Assembly: GCF_900105325.1 (NCBI RefSeq)
Contig: NZ_FNSU01000003.1
Location: 2,542,001-2,606,000, forward strand
Source of the DNA: Pseudomonas marginalis
GTDB lineage: Bacteria; Pseudomonadota; Gammaproteobacteria; Pseudomonadales; Pseudomonadaceae
DNA length: 64,000 nucleotides
Direction: 5' to 3'
Shown here: one piece after another, positions 51,919 through 61,105 of the stretch
Numbering within the stretch: the first letter of the stretch is position 1
Layout of the letters: each line of letters begins with the position of its first letter
Made by a program: the position numbers and the translations under genes
Notes under the pieces: model-generated
Seen by the model: the letters and a program-made list of their open reading frames with translations, nothing else
The model's database searches: none
Told to the model about the DNA's origin: nothing

Positions 51919-52647
51919 TTACAACGCCAAACCGACCAGAACAGCCACTTCCAGCAGCTCCAGCAGCGCGCCAGCGGTATCGCCGGTGGTGCCGCCGAGG
52001 CGATTGACCATCAGTTGGCGCAGGCCGATAAAACACACGGCCGCGAGCAGCACGGCGAGCCCCCCGCTGAAACCACCGATCAGGATGCAGGCCAGGCCAC
52101 TGAGGATCAGCACCTGTTGCCCGACGACGCGCGGTAAATGATCCGACAACGCCTGGCCCAACCCACCCGCTCGCACATAGCGCGTGGTGAGAAACAACCC
52201 CAGCATCGACGCGCGGCCGATCAACGGCGCGAGAATCAACGCCACACCGTTGCGCTGTTCGATCAAAGCCACCAGCGCGGTGAACTTGAGCAGCAACACC
52301 AGGCCCAGGGTGACCACCGCAATCGGCCCGCTGCGCGGGTCTTTCATGATGCTGAGGGTGCGCTCGCGGTCGCCGAAGCCACCCAGCCAGGCATCGGCGC
52401 TGTCCGCCAGGCCGTCGAGGTGCAAGCCGCCACTGAGCAACACCCAGGCCGTCAGCAGCAGCGCGGCGTGCAACAACAGCGGTGATCCGATCAACAGCGT
52501 ATTGAGCCCCCACAGCAGCACGCCGAACAGCAACCCGACTACAGGATAAAACAGCAACGAGCGCCCCAGTTCCTGCGGTTGCGGCATACCCGGCAGGCGA
52601 ATCGGCAAACTGCTCAGGAACTGCACGGCGATCCAGAACGGCAGCAT
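51919..52647 (-). CDS. cobS: Adenosylcobinamide-GDP ribazoletransferase (cobalamin synthase) CobS
   Basis: The product has 242 residues, a multi-pass membrane protein. The signature GGLHLDGLADSADAWLGGFGDRERTLSIMKDPRSGP includes the acidic active-site residues. It joins adenosylcobinamide-GDP and alpha-ribazole (phosphate) in the inner membrane. It is the last cob gene, two bases after cobC. Confidence 0.97.
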   Translation of the reverse strand: MLPFWIAVQFLSSLPIRLPGMPQPQELGRSLLFYPVVGLLFGVLLWGLNTLLIGSPLLLHAALLLTAWVLLSGGLHLDGLADSADAWLGGFGDRERTLSIMKDPRSGPIAVVTLGLVLLLKFTALVALIEQRNGVALILAPLIGRASMLGLFLTTRYVRAGGLGQALSDHLPRVVGQQVLILSGLACILIGGFSGGLAVLLAAVCFIGLRQLMVNRLGGTTGDTAGALLELLEVAVLVGLAL

Positions 52648-52649
52648 GC

Positions 52650-53225
52650 TCAGACTCCTTCCTTCAACACGCCATCGGCGCCGACCCGCAGGTTGAACAA
52701 CCCGCCATGAGCGACTTCGACATTCAGCAACTGCTCACGGGGCAGCCCCCGAGCCTGGGCCAACAGCAAACGCATCACCCCACCGTGGCTGATCAACAGC
52801 ACACGCTCACCGGCATATGCCTTATGCAGGCGCAGGACGGCGCCCAAAACCCGCAGGGAAAACGCGCTGACCGGTTCGCCCTGGGGCGGCGTGAAGCTAT
52901 AGGGATCGGCCCAAAACCGGCCCAGGCCTTCGGCGTCGGTCTCCATCAGCGCTGCCGCACTTTGCCCTTCCCAGGCACCGAAGTGCAGTTCCTGCAGGTC
53001 CTTTTCCAGACTCACCGGCACATTCAGCCGCGCGCCCAGTTCATCCGCGAACCGCGCGCAGCGTTGCAGCGGCGAGCTGATCAGCCGATCCCAGGGCCCC
53101 TGTGCCACCACAGCGGCGCGCATCTGTTCCCAGCCCTTGGCGGTCAATGCATCGTCCAGGCTGCCGCGCAGGCCACCCCCCAGTTCGGTTTCGCCATGGC
53201 GCAACAGGTCCAGGTGCAAGGTCAT
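52650..53225 (-). CDS. cobC: Alpha-ribazole phosphatase (histidine phosphatase family)
   Basis: The product has 191 residues; its ATG overlaps the cobT stop (ATGA). The phosphatase motif is LLRHGETE (H10), with the second histidine in LISHGGVMR. It removes the phosphate of alpha-ribazole 5'-phosphate or of adenosylcobalamin 5'-phosphate. The upstream open frame is antisense noise. Confidence 0.93.
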   Translation of the reverse strand: MTLHLDLLRHGETELGGGLRGSLDDALTAKGWEQMRAAVVAQGPWDRLISSPLQRCARFADELGARLNVPVSLEKDLQELHFGAWEGQSAAALMETDAEGLGRFWADPYSFTPPQGEPVSAFSLRVLGAVLRLHKAYAGERVLLISHGGVMRLLLAQARGLPREQLLNVEVAHGGLFNLRVGADGVLKEGV

Positions 53226-54277
53226 GCCGGACGGTCTGCCACGGCCGCTTCGGCAAACGTCGCCATCTGCCCGTGCAGCGCACAGGCCAGGCGCAGCAAT
53301 GGCACCGCCAACGCCGCGCCACTGCCCTCGCCCAGGCGCAGGCCGAGTTCCAGCAACGGTTGTGCATCGAGGCTCTGCAAGACATGGCGATGGCCAGGCT
53401 CGGCGCCGCGGTGGCCGAACAGCAGCCATTCGCGGCACGCCGGGTTCAAGCGTGTGGCGACCAGTGCCGCGACGGTGCAGATAAACCCATCCACCAGCAC
53501 CACGATGCCTTCCTGGGCGCAGGCCAGATAAGCGCCCACCAGGGCAGCGATTTCAAAGCCACCGAGATTGCACAGGGTGTGCAGCGCATCCCCACGCTGC
53601 GCCGCATGCACGGCCAGCGCGCGTTCGATCACCGCCACCTTGTGACTGACGCCTTGGGCATTCAATCCGGTGCCCGGGCCTGTCAGCTCGGTCACCTGGC
53701 AATCGAGCAAGGCGCAGGCCAGCGCACTGGCGGCGGTGGTGTTGCCAATGCCCATCTCGCCGCCAACAAACAACTGCGCACCGCTTTCACGGGCGCGCAG
53801 CACACTGTCGCGACCCGCCTGCAATGCCAATCGGCCCTGGGCGCCGGTCATTGCCGGGCCCTTGACGAAATTGGCGGTGCCCGCGCCAATATTCAGGTGA
53901 CGCACGCCATGCAGGCTCAGCGAAGGGGTCACCGTACCGAGGTCGACCACTTCCAACTGCGCATCCAGTTGCCGCGCCAATACACTGATGGCCGCGCCAC
54001 CGGTGACAAAGTTATGCAGCATTTGCCCGGTCACTTCCTGGGGAAACGCCGATACACCTTCGGCAACCACGCCGTGGTCACCGGCAAAGATGGCGATCCA
54101 CAGCCGGTCCACCGACGGTTTGACCTGGCCCTGCAAGCCGGCCAATTGCACCGCCAGCGCTTCCAGCTGGCCCAGGGAACCGGCCGGCTTGGTCAATTGC
54201 TGCTGGCGCGCCAGGGCTTGTTCGTACGCCGAGGCGTCAATGGCCTTACAAGGGTTGAGCCACCAGGTGTCAGTCAT
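53222..54277 (-). CDS. cobT: Nicotinate-nucleotide:dimethylbenzimidazole phosphoribosyltransferase
   Basis: The product has 351 residues. The family blocks KPAGSLGQLEALAVQLAGLQG, FAGDHGVVAEGVSAFPQEVT and GGEMGIGNTTAASAL are present. It activates the lower ligand DMB (made by BluB) to alpha-ribazole phosphate. Both ends overlap neighbours by ATGA. Confidence 0.97.
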   Translation of the reverse strand: MTDTWWLNPCKAIDASAYEQALARQQQLTKPAGSLGQLEALAVQLAGLQGQVKPSVDRLWIAIFAGDHGVVAEGVSAFPQEVTGQMLHNFVTGGAAISVLARQLDAQLEVVDLGTVTPSLSLHGVRHLNIGAGTANFVKGPAMTGAQGRLALQAGRDSVLRARESGAQLFVGGEMGIGNTTAASALACALLDCQVTELTGPGTGLNAQGVSHKVAVIERALAVHAAQRGDALHTLCNLGGFEIAALVGAYLACAQEGIVVLVDGFICTVAALVATRLNPACREWLLFGHRGAEPGHRHVLQSLDAQPLLELGLRLGEGSGAALAVPLLRLACALHGQMATFAEAAVADRPA

Positions 54278-54795
54278 AACGCAGTACCTTTCAACGTCAG
54301 GGGCAGGCCGGCAACCGTCAGGACAACACGCTGACAGCGCTCGGCCAAGGCTTGATGCAGCCAACCGGCTTCATCCACATAGCGGCGAGTCAATTCGCCC
54401 AGCGGCACGACACCCAGACCGGTCTCGTTGCTGACAAAAATAATTTCACCCGGCAGCACGGCCAGGCTTTCCAGCAATTGATCGCGCTCGAACGCCAGGC
54501 GCTGCGCGTCTTCGAGCATCAGCAGATTGGTCAGCCACAGGGTCAGGCAATCCACCAACAGGCAACGACCGGGCGCAGCGTTTTCGCGTAGCACACGCGC
54601 CAGCTCGACAGGTTCTTCGATCAAACCCCAGTGATCAGGGCGACGCTCGCGATGCAAGGCAACGCGGGCATTCATCTCGCCGTCAAGCGGTTGGCTGGTG
54701 GCGATATAGATCACGGGCAAAGCGCTGTCGCCGGCGAGTTTTTCAGCGAGGCGGCTTTTGCCGGAGCGGGCGCCACCTAAAATCAGTTGAAGCAT
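54274..54795 (-). CDS. cobU: Adenosylcobinamide kinase / guanylyltransferase
   Basis: The product has 173 residues from the ATG after GGAGGGGG. The P-loop GGARSGKS is at 7-14, the guanylylated histidine is probably in VALHRERRPDHW, and VSNETGLGVVP is the family motif. It phosphorylates and then guanylylates adenosylcobinamide. In the Pseudomonas denitrificans naming it is CobP. It opens the second half of the cob cluster, just after a large repeat. Confidence 0.96.
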   Translation of the reverse strand: MLQLILGGARSGKSRLAEKLAGDSALPVIYIATSQPLDGEMNARVALHRERRPDHWGLIEEPVELARVLRENAAPGRCLLVDCLTLWLTNLLMLEDAQRLAFERDQLLESLAVLPGEIIFVSNETGLGVVPLGELTRRYVDEAGWLHQALAERCQRVVLTVAGLPLTLKGTAL

Positions 54796-55165
54796 GAGAC
54801 CCCCCCTCCCCACCCACCACTCCACGATGCGAAGCGAGTCGTTTTTGATCCTGCTTTTGATCTGAAGTCGCCCCGTAAACCACGCTGGCCGAACGCAGGC
54901 TTGAATCCGTGGGTAACCCGGCAGGACGCCGGGTTAGCCGCACTGGGCCAGGGATGGCCCATTGCGGCGGCCCACGGATTCAAGCCTGCGTTCGGGCACA
55001 CCGAGCCCAAGCGAGGTGCCGAGTGGTGGGGCGAAGGCCTTTTGCTTACTTTTGGGCCTTTCCAAAAGTGAGCCGCTGTAAGAGCGGAACCATAAGTGGC
55101 CGTTACCGCAGGAATGGATATGTACACCGAAAGTCCCCTCCCACATTTGAACCGTGTGTACACCC
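54796..55165. repeat. Composite hairpin/REP-like repeat between cobQ and cobU
   Basis: No gene is seen in this 370-base gap. The arms at 54889-54913 and 54971-54995 (CCGAACGCAGGCTTGAATCC and its complement) are perfectly matched. They enclose two more hairpins, AACCCGGC/GCCGGGTT at 54915-54935 and one at 54938-54968, which together form a cruciform. A separate hairpin with CTTTTGG/CCAAAAG arms is at 55050-55073, and a REP half-site lies at 55130-55146. Very similar elements recur in P. fluorescens genomes from memory; origin is unknown. Confidence 0.85.
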
Positions 55166-56617
55166 TTAAACCCCACACAGACTACGCAACAAATCGGTGT
55201 CCAAATGGTTCTCCACCAAATCCGCCAACCGCTCAATGTCCCGCTCGCGCAAAGCGTGATAATCCACTTCCTGCACATCCTCCAACCCAGCCCAACGCAA
55301 CAAGGCACTGCAAGCCGCCGGCGTCTCGAACAAACCATGCAGATACGTACCAAGGATCTGCCCGTCAGCACTCAAAGCCCCATCACTACGCCCGTCGTCC
55401 AGCACCACGGCGGCATGAGACAGCGCATCGCCCGACGTCACCCCTGCATGAATCTCATACCCACTGACCTCAGCATCCTCCAGCACCAACCGCCCACGCA
55501 CATTGCGCAATTGCTTCTCTTCTTCCAAGGTCGTGCTGAACGCCAACAACCCCAGCCCCTCACTGGAACCCGCCCCCCCTTCCAAGCCCAACGGGTCATG
55601 CACCTGCTCGCCCAACATCTGCAGCCCGCCGCAAATCCCCAGCACCTTGCCGCCGTAGCGCAAGTGCCGCGCCACGGCGGTGTCCCAGCCATGGGCACGC
55701 AGGTACGCGAGGTCGCTGCGCACGCTTTTCGAGCCCGGCAGGATGACCAGGTCGGCGGCCGGAATCGGCTGGCCCGGCCCGATGAACTGCAAGTCCACCT
55801 GAGGATGCAGGCGCAGCGGATCGAAATCCGTATGGTTGCTGATGCGCGGCAACACCGGCACCACCACCTTGAGCACCTGCGCCGCCTTGTCGATCTGGCG
55901 TTGGTCGATACCGTCCTCGGCTTCCAGGTGCAGGTCCATCACGTAGGGCAATACGCCCACCACCGGTTTGCCGGTGCGTGCCTGCAACCAATCCAGGCCG
56001 GGTTGCAGCAGTGCGATGTCGCCGCGAAAGCGGTTGATGATGAAGCCCTTGACCCGCGCCTGTTCGCTGGGAGAGAGCAATTCCAGGGTGCCGACCAGAT
56101 GGGCGAACACCCCGCCGCGATTGATGTCGGCAATCAGCAGCACCGGGCAGTCGACGGCCTCGGCGAAGCCCATATTGGCAATGTCGTTGGCGCGCAGGTT
56201 GATCTCCGCCGGGGAGCCTGCGCCTTCCACCATCACCACCGGGTAGGCTTCGCTCAACCGCGCGTGGGAAGCCAGCACCGCCTGCATCGCGATGGCTTTG
56301 TAGTCGTGATAGGCCACCGCGTTCATGCTGGTCACGGCGCGGCCATGGATGATCACCTGGGAGCCGGTGTCGCTGTTGGGCTTGAGCAGCACCGGGTTCA
56401 TGTCGGTATGGGGCGCCAGGTTGGCCGCCTGGGCCTGCACCGCCTGGGCACGACCGATCTCGCCGCCCTCGGCCGTCACCGCACTGTTGAGCGCCATGTT
56501 CTGCGGTTTGAACGGCACCACGGCAATGCCCTGGCGTACCAGCCAACGGCACAACGCGGTCACCAGGGTACTTTTGCCGGCATCGGAGGTGGTGCCTTGC
56601 ACCATCAGCGTACTCAT
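55166..56617 (-). CDS. cobQ: Cobyric acid synthase CobQ
   Basis: The product has 483 residues. The N-terminal ATP-binding domain begins MVQGTTSDAGKSTLVTAL. The C-terminal glutamine amidotransferase domain has the active cysteine in KVLGICGGLQMLG and a histidine in GTYLHGLFE. It amidates four side chains of adenosylcobyrinic a,c-diamide. Its ATG overlaps the cobD stop (ATGA). The hairpin-rich repeat follows its stop, so expression of cobUTCS may need a separate promoter or read-through. Confidence 0.98.
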   Translation of the reverse strand: MSTLMVQGTTSDAGKSTLVTALCRWLVRQGIAVVPFKPQNMALNSAVTAEGGEIGRAQAVQAQAANLAPHTDMNPVLLKPNSDTGSQVIIHGRAVTSMNAVAYHDYKAIAMQAVLASHARLSEAYPVVMVEGAGSPAEINLRANDIANMGFAEAVDCPVLLIADINRGGVFAHLVGTLELLSPSEQARVKGFIINRFRGDIALLQPGLDWLQARTGKPVVGVLPYVMDLHLEAEDGIDQRQIDKAAQVLKVVVPVLPRISNHTDFDPLRLHPQVDLQFIGPGQPIPAADLVILPGSKSVRSDLAYLRAHGWDTAVARHLRYGGKVLGICGGLQMLGEQVHDPLGLEGGAGSSEGLGLLAFSTTLEEEKQLRNVRGRLVLEDAEVSGYEIHAGVTSGDALSHAAVVLDDGRSDGALSADGQILGTYLHGLFETPAACSALLRWAGLEDVQEVDYHALRERDIERLADLVENHLDTDLLRSLCGV

Positions 56618-57603
56618 GAGGCGTCCTTGTAGGCAGCCAGCGCTTCGTCGAGACGCGACCAATCGGCCTCGGTGTCGGGCAGGCCAAACCGCACGCTGCT
56701 GTTGTGCACAAACAGGCGCAGCAAGATGCCGCGCTGGGCCATGAATTCGTGCATGCGCTCGGCGTGCGGGGTGATCAACCATTGGAACAACGCGCAGCCG
56801 CCCTGGGGTTGAAAGCCACGACGCTCGAGCAGTTCAAACAAACGCTGGCCGGCCTCGATGCAGCGTGCCCGCTGCCGTGCATGACCGGCAGTATCGCGCA
56901 GGCACACTTGGCCCAGTACCCGCGTCGGCCCGCTGACAGCCCAGGGCCCAACCTGTTCGGCCAGCAACTTGAGCAGCCTGCGCTCGGCCAGCACAAAGCC
57001 CAGGCGCACCCCGGCCAGGCCGAAAAACTTGCCGAACGAACGCAGCACAATCAGGCCGACCTGATGGGCCTGGCTCGCCAGGCTCAACTGCGGGGTGACA
57101 TCCATGAACGCTTCGTCCACCACCAGCCAGCCGCCGCGCTGGGCCAGCCTTGTGTGCCAGTCCAGCAGGCGTTGCGGGGCCAGGCTCAGTCCGGTGGGGT
57201 TATTGGGATTGACCACCACCAGCACGTCGAGGACGTCGAGGAAGAAGTCGACTTCCTGCTCCTGCACTTCACGCACCACGTAGCCGGCACGCCGCCAGGC
57301 CTCGGCATGTTCGGCGTAGCACGGCGACAGCACGCCGACCTTGCCGGCACGGCGCAGGCGCGGCAGCAACTGAATCGCCGCCTGGGAGCCGGGCACCGGC
57401 AGCAGATGCGCGGCGCCGTAATACTCGCTGGCCGCCTGTTCCAGGCCGTCGTCGGACTCCGGCAAGCGCGCCCAGGCCCGCAGCGGAATCTCCGGGATCG
57501 GCCATGGCCAGGGTGCGAGGCCGCTAGACAGGTCCAGCCAATCGGCCTCGGCAATCCCGTACTGAATCGCTGCCTTGCGCAGCCGGCCACCGTGCTCAAG
57601 CAT
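56614..57603 (-). CDS. cobD: L-threonine-O-3-phosphate decarboxylase (CobD; CobC in P. denitrificans naming)
   Basis: The product has 329 residues in the PLP fold-type I family. The cofactor lysine is in LRSFGKFFGLAGVRLGF; VVNPNNPTG and VDEAFMDV are conserved. It makes the (R)-1-amino-2-propanol phosphate linker used by CbiB. It starts inside the end of cbiB (8-base overlap) and stops on the start of cobQ. Confidence 0.94.
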   Translation of the reverse strand: MLEHGGRLRKAAIQYGIAEADWLDLSSGLAPWPWPIPEIPLRAWARLPESDDGLEQAASEYYGAAHLLPVPGSQAAIQLLPRLRRAGKVGVLSPCYAEHAEAWRRAGYVVREVQEQEVDFFLDVLDVLVVVNPNNPTGLSLAPQRLLDWHTRLAQRGGWLVVDEAFMDVTPQLSLASQAHQVGLIVLRSFGKFFGLAGVRLGFVLAERRLLKLLAEQVGPWAVSGPTRVLGQVCLRDTAGHARQRARCIEAGQRLFELLERRGFQPQGGCALFQWLITPHAERMHEFMAQRGILLRLFVHNSSVRFGLPDTEADWSRLDEALAAYKDAS

Positions 57604-58504
57604 AAAATTGCCCCCCCACGCAGAGAATCAGCAACCACAACCATACGCCGCGCTGCACCAGTTGCCAGCCGCGGTCGATAGAGTCGGCATCCGCCGCCGG
57701 GCCTTCGCCCAGTGGCGGACGCTGGTGCACCTCGCCGTGGTAAATCGCGGCGCCACCCAGCTCAACGCCCAACGCGCCAGCGCCGGATGCCATCACCGGC
57801 CCGGCATTGGGACTGTCCCAGGTCGGCCCCTGGGTGCGCCAGCATTTGAGGGCCAGGCGGGTTTTGCCCAGCACGGCGTAGGTCAAGGCCACCAGGCGTG
57901 CAGGCACATAGTTGAGTACATCGTCGATCTTGGCCGCGGCCCAACCGAAACGCTCGAAGCGTTCATTGCGATAGCCCCACATCGCGTCGAGCGTATTGCT
58001 CAGGCGGTAGAGCACCACGCCCGGTACGCCGGCGACGACAAACCAGAACAACGCGGCAAACACCGCATCGCTGCCGTTTTCCAGCACCGATTCGGTGGCG
58101 GCACGGGCGACTTCGGTGCGATCCAGTTCACTGGTCTGGCGGCTGACCAGGTAGCTCACCCGTGTGCGGGCCGCGTCGAGGTCATCGCCGCGCAGGGCCT
58201 GGGCCACCGGGATCACATGCTCGCCGAGGCTGCGCATGCCGAGGGCGCAGTACAACGCGAGGATCTCCAGGACCCAGCCGATATACGGCGCCCACGACAA
58301 CGCGGTGGCCAGCAGGGTCAATGGCACCACGGCGATAACCCACGCGGTCACGCCATGGCTGCGCCAGCCCCGGCCACCGCTGTTGAAACGCTGCTCGATG
58401 CGCCCGGCAAAATTGCCGAACGCCACCAGCGGATGCCAGCGCCTGGGCTCGCCCAGCAGCGCATCCAGCGCCACTGCTGCGACACACAGCAAGGCCACAC
58501 TCAT
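57596..58504 (-). CDS. cbiB: Adenosylcobinamide-phosphate synthase CbiB
   Basis: The product has 302 residues from MSVALLCVAAVAL, whose ATG overlaps the bluB stop. It is a multi-pass membrane protein with the family motifs DALLGEPRRWHPLVAFGNF near the N terminus and ARTRVSYLVSRQTSELDRTEVARAATESVLENGSDAVFAALFWF. It attaches the aminopropanol arm to cobyric acid. In P. denitrificans naming it is CobD. Confidence 0.96.
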   Translation of the reverse strand: MSVALLCVAAVALDALLGEPRRWHPLVAFGNFAGRIEQRFNSGGRGWRSHGVTAWVIAVVPLTLLATALSWAPYIGWVLEILALYCALGMRSLGEHVIPVAQALRGDDLDAARTRVSYLVSRQTSELDRTEVARAATESVLENGSDAVFAALFWFVVAGVPGVVLYRLSNTLDAMWGYRNERFERFGWAAAKIDDVLNYVPARLVALTYAVLGKTRLALKCWRTQGPTWDSPNAGPVMASGAGALGVELGGAAIYHGEVHQRPPLGEGPAADADSIDRGWQLVQRGVWLWLLILCVGGQFYA

Positions 58505-59151
58505 TGACTCACTCCCCACGCATTTTCATACACCATGTCACTCAACGGCCGAGGCTCGGTCCAGCCTTCGAGCTGCAACATCGGTGCCGGGTAAAACTCC
58601 GTCACCGGCCCCAGGCACAAGACCGCCAGGGGTTTCGCACCGGGCGGCAGGCGCAGCAGGTCGGCCAGGGCCTGGGGTTCGAACAGCGAGACCCAGCCCA
58701 TGCCCAACCCCTCGACCCGCGCGGCCAGCCACAGGTTCTGGATCGCACAGGACAGCGACGCCAGGTCCATCTCCGGCAAGGTGCGCCGCCCGAAGATGTG
58801 GCGCTCGCGATCATCCATCAACGCCGCCACCAGCACTTCGGCGCAGTCGTGAATGCCTTCGACCTTGAGCTTCATGAACGCATCGGAGCGCTCGCCCAAC
58901 GCCTCGGCGGTGCGCACGCGTTCTTCTTCCACCAACTGTTGAATCCGGCTGCGCAACGCGCGGTCGCTGATGCGGATAAACCGCCAGGGCTGCATCAGGC
59001 CGACACTGGGCGCCTGGTGCGCGGCCTGGAGCAGGCGATGCAGCAATTCGGGCGCGACACTGCCGCCGCTGAAGTGGCGCATGTCGCGGCGTTCGGCGAT
59101 GGCGCGGTAGACGGCGTCGCGGTCGGCCTGGGGGAAAGCGTTGTCGGTCAT
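58501..59151 (-). CDS. bluB: 5,6-dimethylbenzimidazole synthase BluB
   Basis: The product has 216 residues in the nitroreductase-like fold. ERRDMRHFSGGSVAPELLHRLLQAAHQAPSVGLMQPWRFI is a BluB block. It breaks down reduced FMN with oxygen to give the lower ligand of B12, so the organism can make its own DMB in air. Its ATG lies inside the stop of cobB. Confidence 0.96.
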   Translation of the reverse strand: MTDNAFPQADRDAVYRAIAERRDMRHFSGGSVAPELLHRLLQAAHQAPSVGLMQPWRFIRISDRALRSRIQQLVEEERVRTAEALGERSDAFMKLKVEGIHDCAEVLVAALMDDRERHIFGRRTLPEMDLASLSCAIQNLWLAARVEGLGMGWVSLFEPQALADLLRLPPGAKPLAVLCLGPVTEFYPAPMLQLEGWTEPRPLSDMVYENAWGVSQ

Positions 59152-60497
59152 GGCCCTATCGGGGGCAAGCCCCCTCCCACAGTGGATGGGGTTTCAGCTC
59201 GGTCCGGGGCAAACAACGCGGCTACCGCCGTCGGATTCGACGGGAAATAGAAGTGCACGTAAGAGGCCGTCATCCGCCCCTGCCGGAACACCGCTTCGGC
59301 ACCGCGCCCACCGTTCGGGCTCAGGCCACGGGCAATCGGCTGGCACTCGGTGCTGGTCAGGGAATGGTGGTACGTGTGCCCGCGCAGCACGCCTTCCGGC
59401 AGTTCGACACTTTGCAGGGCCAGGGCCGCGAGTTTCTTTTGCATCACCGCATCGCCTTGCAGCAGGCCGACCAGTTCGGCGCGGGTGCCGTCGACATCGG
59501 TGAGCGAGTCCAGCAGGTAGAGCATGCCGCCACACTCGGCGAGCAAGGGTTTGCCGGCGGCATGATGGTTACGAATGGCGTCAAGCATCGGCGTGTTTTG
59601 CGACAGCGCCTGGTGGTGCAATTCCGGGTAACCGCCGGGCAAATACAGGCTGTCAGCCTCGGGCAGCTGGCGATCATGGATCGGCGAGAAGAAGTGCAAC
59701 TCGGCCCCCATCGCCCGCAGCAGGTCGAGGCTGGCGCCATAGGTGAAGGCGAAGGCTTCGTCACGGGCCACCGCAATGCGCACACCGGCCAGCAATGGTT
59801 CGGCCATGATCACTTCCGGCGCGGCGAAGGTCACCGGTGGCGGCAATGCGACTTCGCAGCTGCTGCCCAGGGCCTGGGCGGCGGCGTCCAGGCGCACGTC
59901 GAGGTCATTCAGCTCGCTGGCCTGCACCAGGCCCAAATGGCGGCTGGGCAGTTCGATCCCGGTTTCGCGGGACAGGGCGCCATACCAGCGCAAGCCTTCG
60001 GTGAGGCTGCCTTCCAGCAACTGCGCATGGCGCAGGGTGCCGACGCGGTTGGCCAGCACCCCGGCAAACGGCAGGTCCGGCTGATAGCGCGCCAGGCCCA
60101 GGGCCAGGGCGCCAAACGTCTGGGCCATGGCGGTGCCGTCGATCACACCGAGCACCGGCACGCCGAAATGCCGCGCCAGGTCGGCGCTGGACGGTGTGCC
60201 ATCGAACAGGCCCATCACGCCTTCGATCAGGATCAGGTCGGCCTCACCCGCCGCTTCCCACAGCAGGCGGCGACTTTCCTGCTCGCCCACCATCCACATG
60301 TCCAATTGATACACCGGCGCACCGCTGGCGCGCTCGTGGATCATCGGGTCCAGGAAATCCGGGCCGCATTTGAACACGCGTACCCTGCGCCCCAGGTTGC
60401 GGTGCAAACGGGCCAGCGCGGCGGTGACGGTGGTTTTGCCCTGGCCGGACGCCGGTGCAGCGATCAGGACGGCCGGGCAGTGACGGGGCTGATTCAA
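59148..60497 (-). CDS. cobB: Cobyrinate a,c-diamide synthase CobB
   Basis: The product has 449 residues. The start is a TTG overlapping the cobO stop. The P-loop region is IAAPASGQGKTTVTAAL; the amidotransferase domain has cysteine in LLAECGGMLYLLD and a histidine in SYVHFYF. It amidates the a and c side chains. The last dozen residues (STVGGGLPPIGP) are encoded by a REP sequence, so the protein end looks newly acquired. Confidence 0.96.
   Translation of the reverse strand: MNQPRHCPAVLIAAPASGQGKTTVTAALARLHRNLGRRVRVFKCGPDFLDPMIHERASGAPVYQLDMWMVGEQESRRLLWEAAGEADLILIEGVMGLFDGTPSSADLARHFGVPVLGVIDGTAMAQTFGALALGLARYQPDLPFAGVLANRVGTLRHAQLLEGSLTEGLRWYGALSRETGIELPSRHLGLVQASELNDLDVRLDAAAQALGSSCEVALPPPVTFAAPEVIMAEPLLAGVRIAVARDEAFAFTYGASLDLLRAMGAELHFFSPIHDRQLPEADSLYLPGGYPELHHQALSQNTPMLDAIRNHHAAGKPLLAECGGMLYLLDSLTDVDGTRAELVGLLQGDAVMQKKLAALALQSVELPEGVLRGHTYHHSLTSTECQPIARGLSPNGGRGAEAVFRQGRMTASYVHFYFPSNPTAVAALFAPDRAETPSTVGGGLPPIGP
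59157..59186. repeat. REP sequence inside the 3' end of cobB
   Basis: On the minus strand this is CACTGTGGGAGGGGGCTTGC followed by CCCCGATAG, the common Pseudomonas REP. It is read in frame as the last codons of cobB, next to the bluB start. Confidence 0.88.
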
Positions 60498-61105
60498 AGT
60501 TCGACGCCCTTCTGTGCCTTGATCCCGGCCTGGAACGCGTGCTTGAGCATGCCCATTTCGGTGACGGTATCGCCCATTTCGATCAATTCAGGCTTGGCGC
60601 CACGGCCGGTGACGACCACGTGCTGCATCGGCGGACGCGCTTGCAGGTCGCTGAGGACCTGGTCCAAGTCGAGGTAACCATGCTTGAGGGCGATGTTCAG
60701 CTCATCCAGCACCACCAGGCCGATGCGCGGGTCTTGCAGCAGTTCGCGAGACACGGCCCAGGCGGCTTCGGCGGCAGCGATATCGCGCTGGCGGTCCTGG
60801 GTCTCCCAGGTGAAGCCTTCGCCCATCACGTGGAAACGCACTTGCTCGGGGAAGCGACGGAAGAACAACTCCTCACCGGTGCTGTTGCGCCCCTTGATGA
60901 ACTGCACCACACCGCACTGCATGCCGTGGCCCATGGCGCGCGCGAGCATACCGAATGCCGAGCTGCTCTTGCCTTTGCCGTTGCCGGTCAGCACCAGCAG
61001 CAAGCCGCACTCATTGGGGGAATTGGCGATGCGCTCGTCGATCACGGCTTTTTTGCGCAGCATGCGCGCCAGGTGGCGTTCGTCGCGGTCGGGGGTATCG
61101 GTCAT
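60494..61105 (-). CDS. cobO: Cob(I)yrinic acid a,c-diamide adenosyltransferase CobO
   Basis: The product has 203 residues from the ATG after GGAGAG. The P-loop is TGNGKGKSSS at 40-49, followed by AFGMLARAMGHGM. It transfers the adenosyl group of ATP to the cobalt. It is the first gene of the riboswitch-led operon. Confidence 0.97.
   Translation of the reverse strand: MTDTPDRDERHLARMLRKKAVIDERIANSPNECGLLLVLTGNGKGKSSSAFGMLARAMGHGMQCGVVQFIKGRNSTGEELFFRRFPEQVRFHVMGEGFTWETQDRQRDIAAAEAAWAVSRELLQDPRIGLVVLDELNIALKHGYLDLDQVLSDLQARPPMQHVVVTGRGAKPELIEMGDTVTEMGMLKHAFQAGIKAQKGVEL

Noticed and set aside
54787..55169. Small open frames inside the hairpin repeat before cobU
   Set aside because: They run through inverted repeats on both strands and look like translated repeat sequence, not genes.
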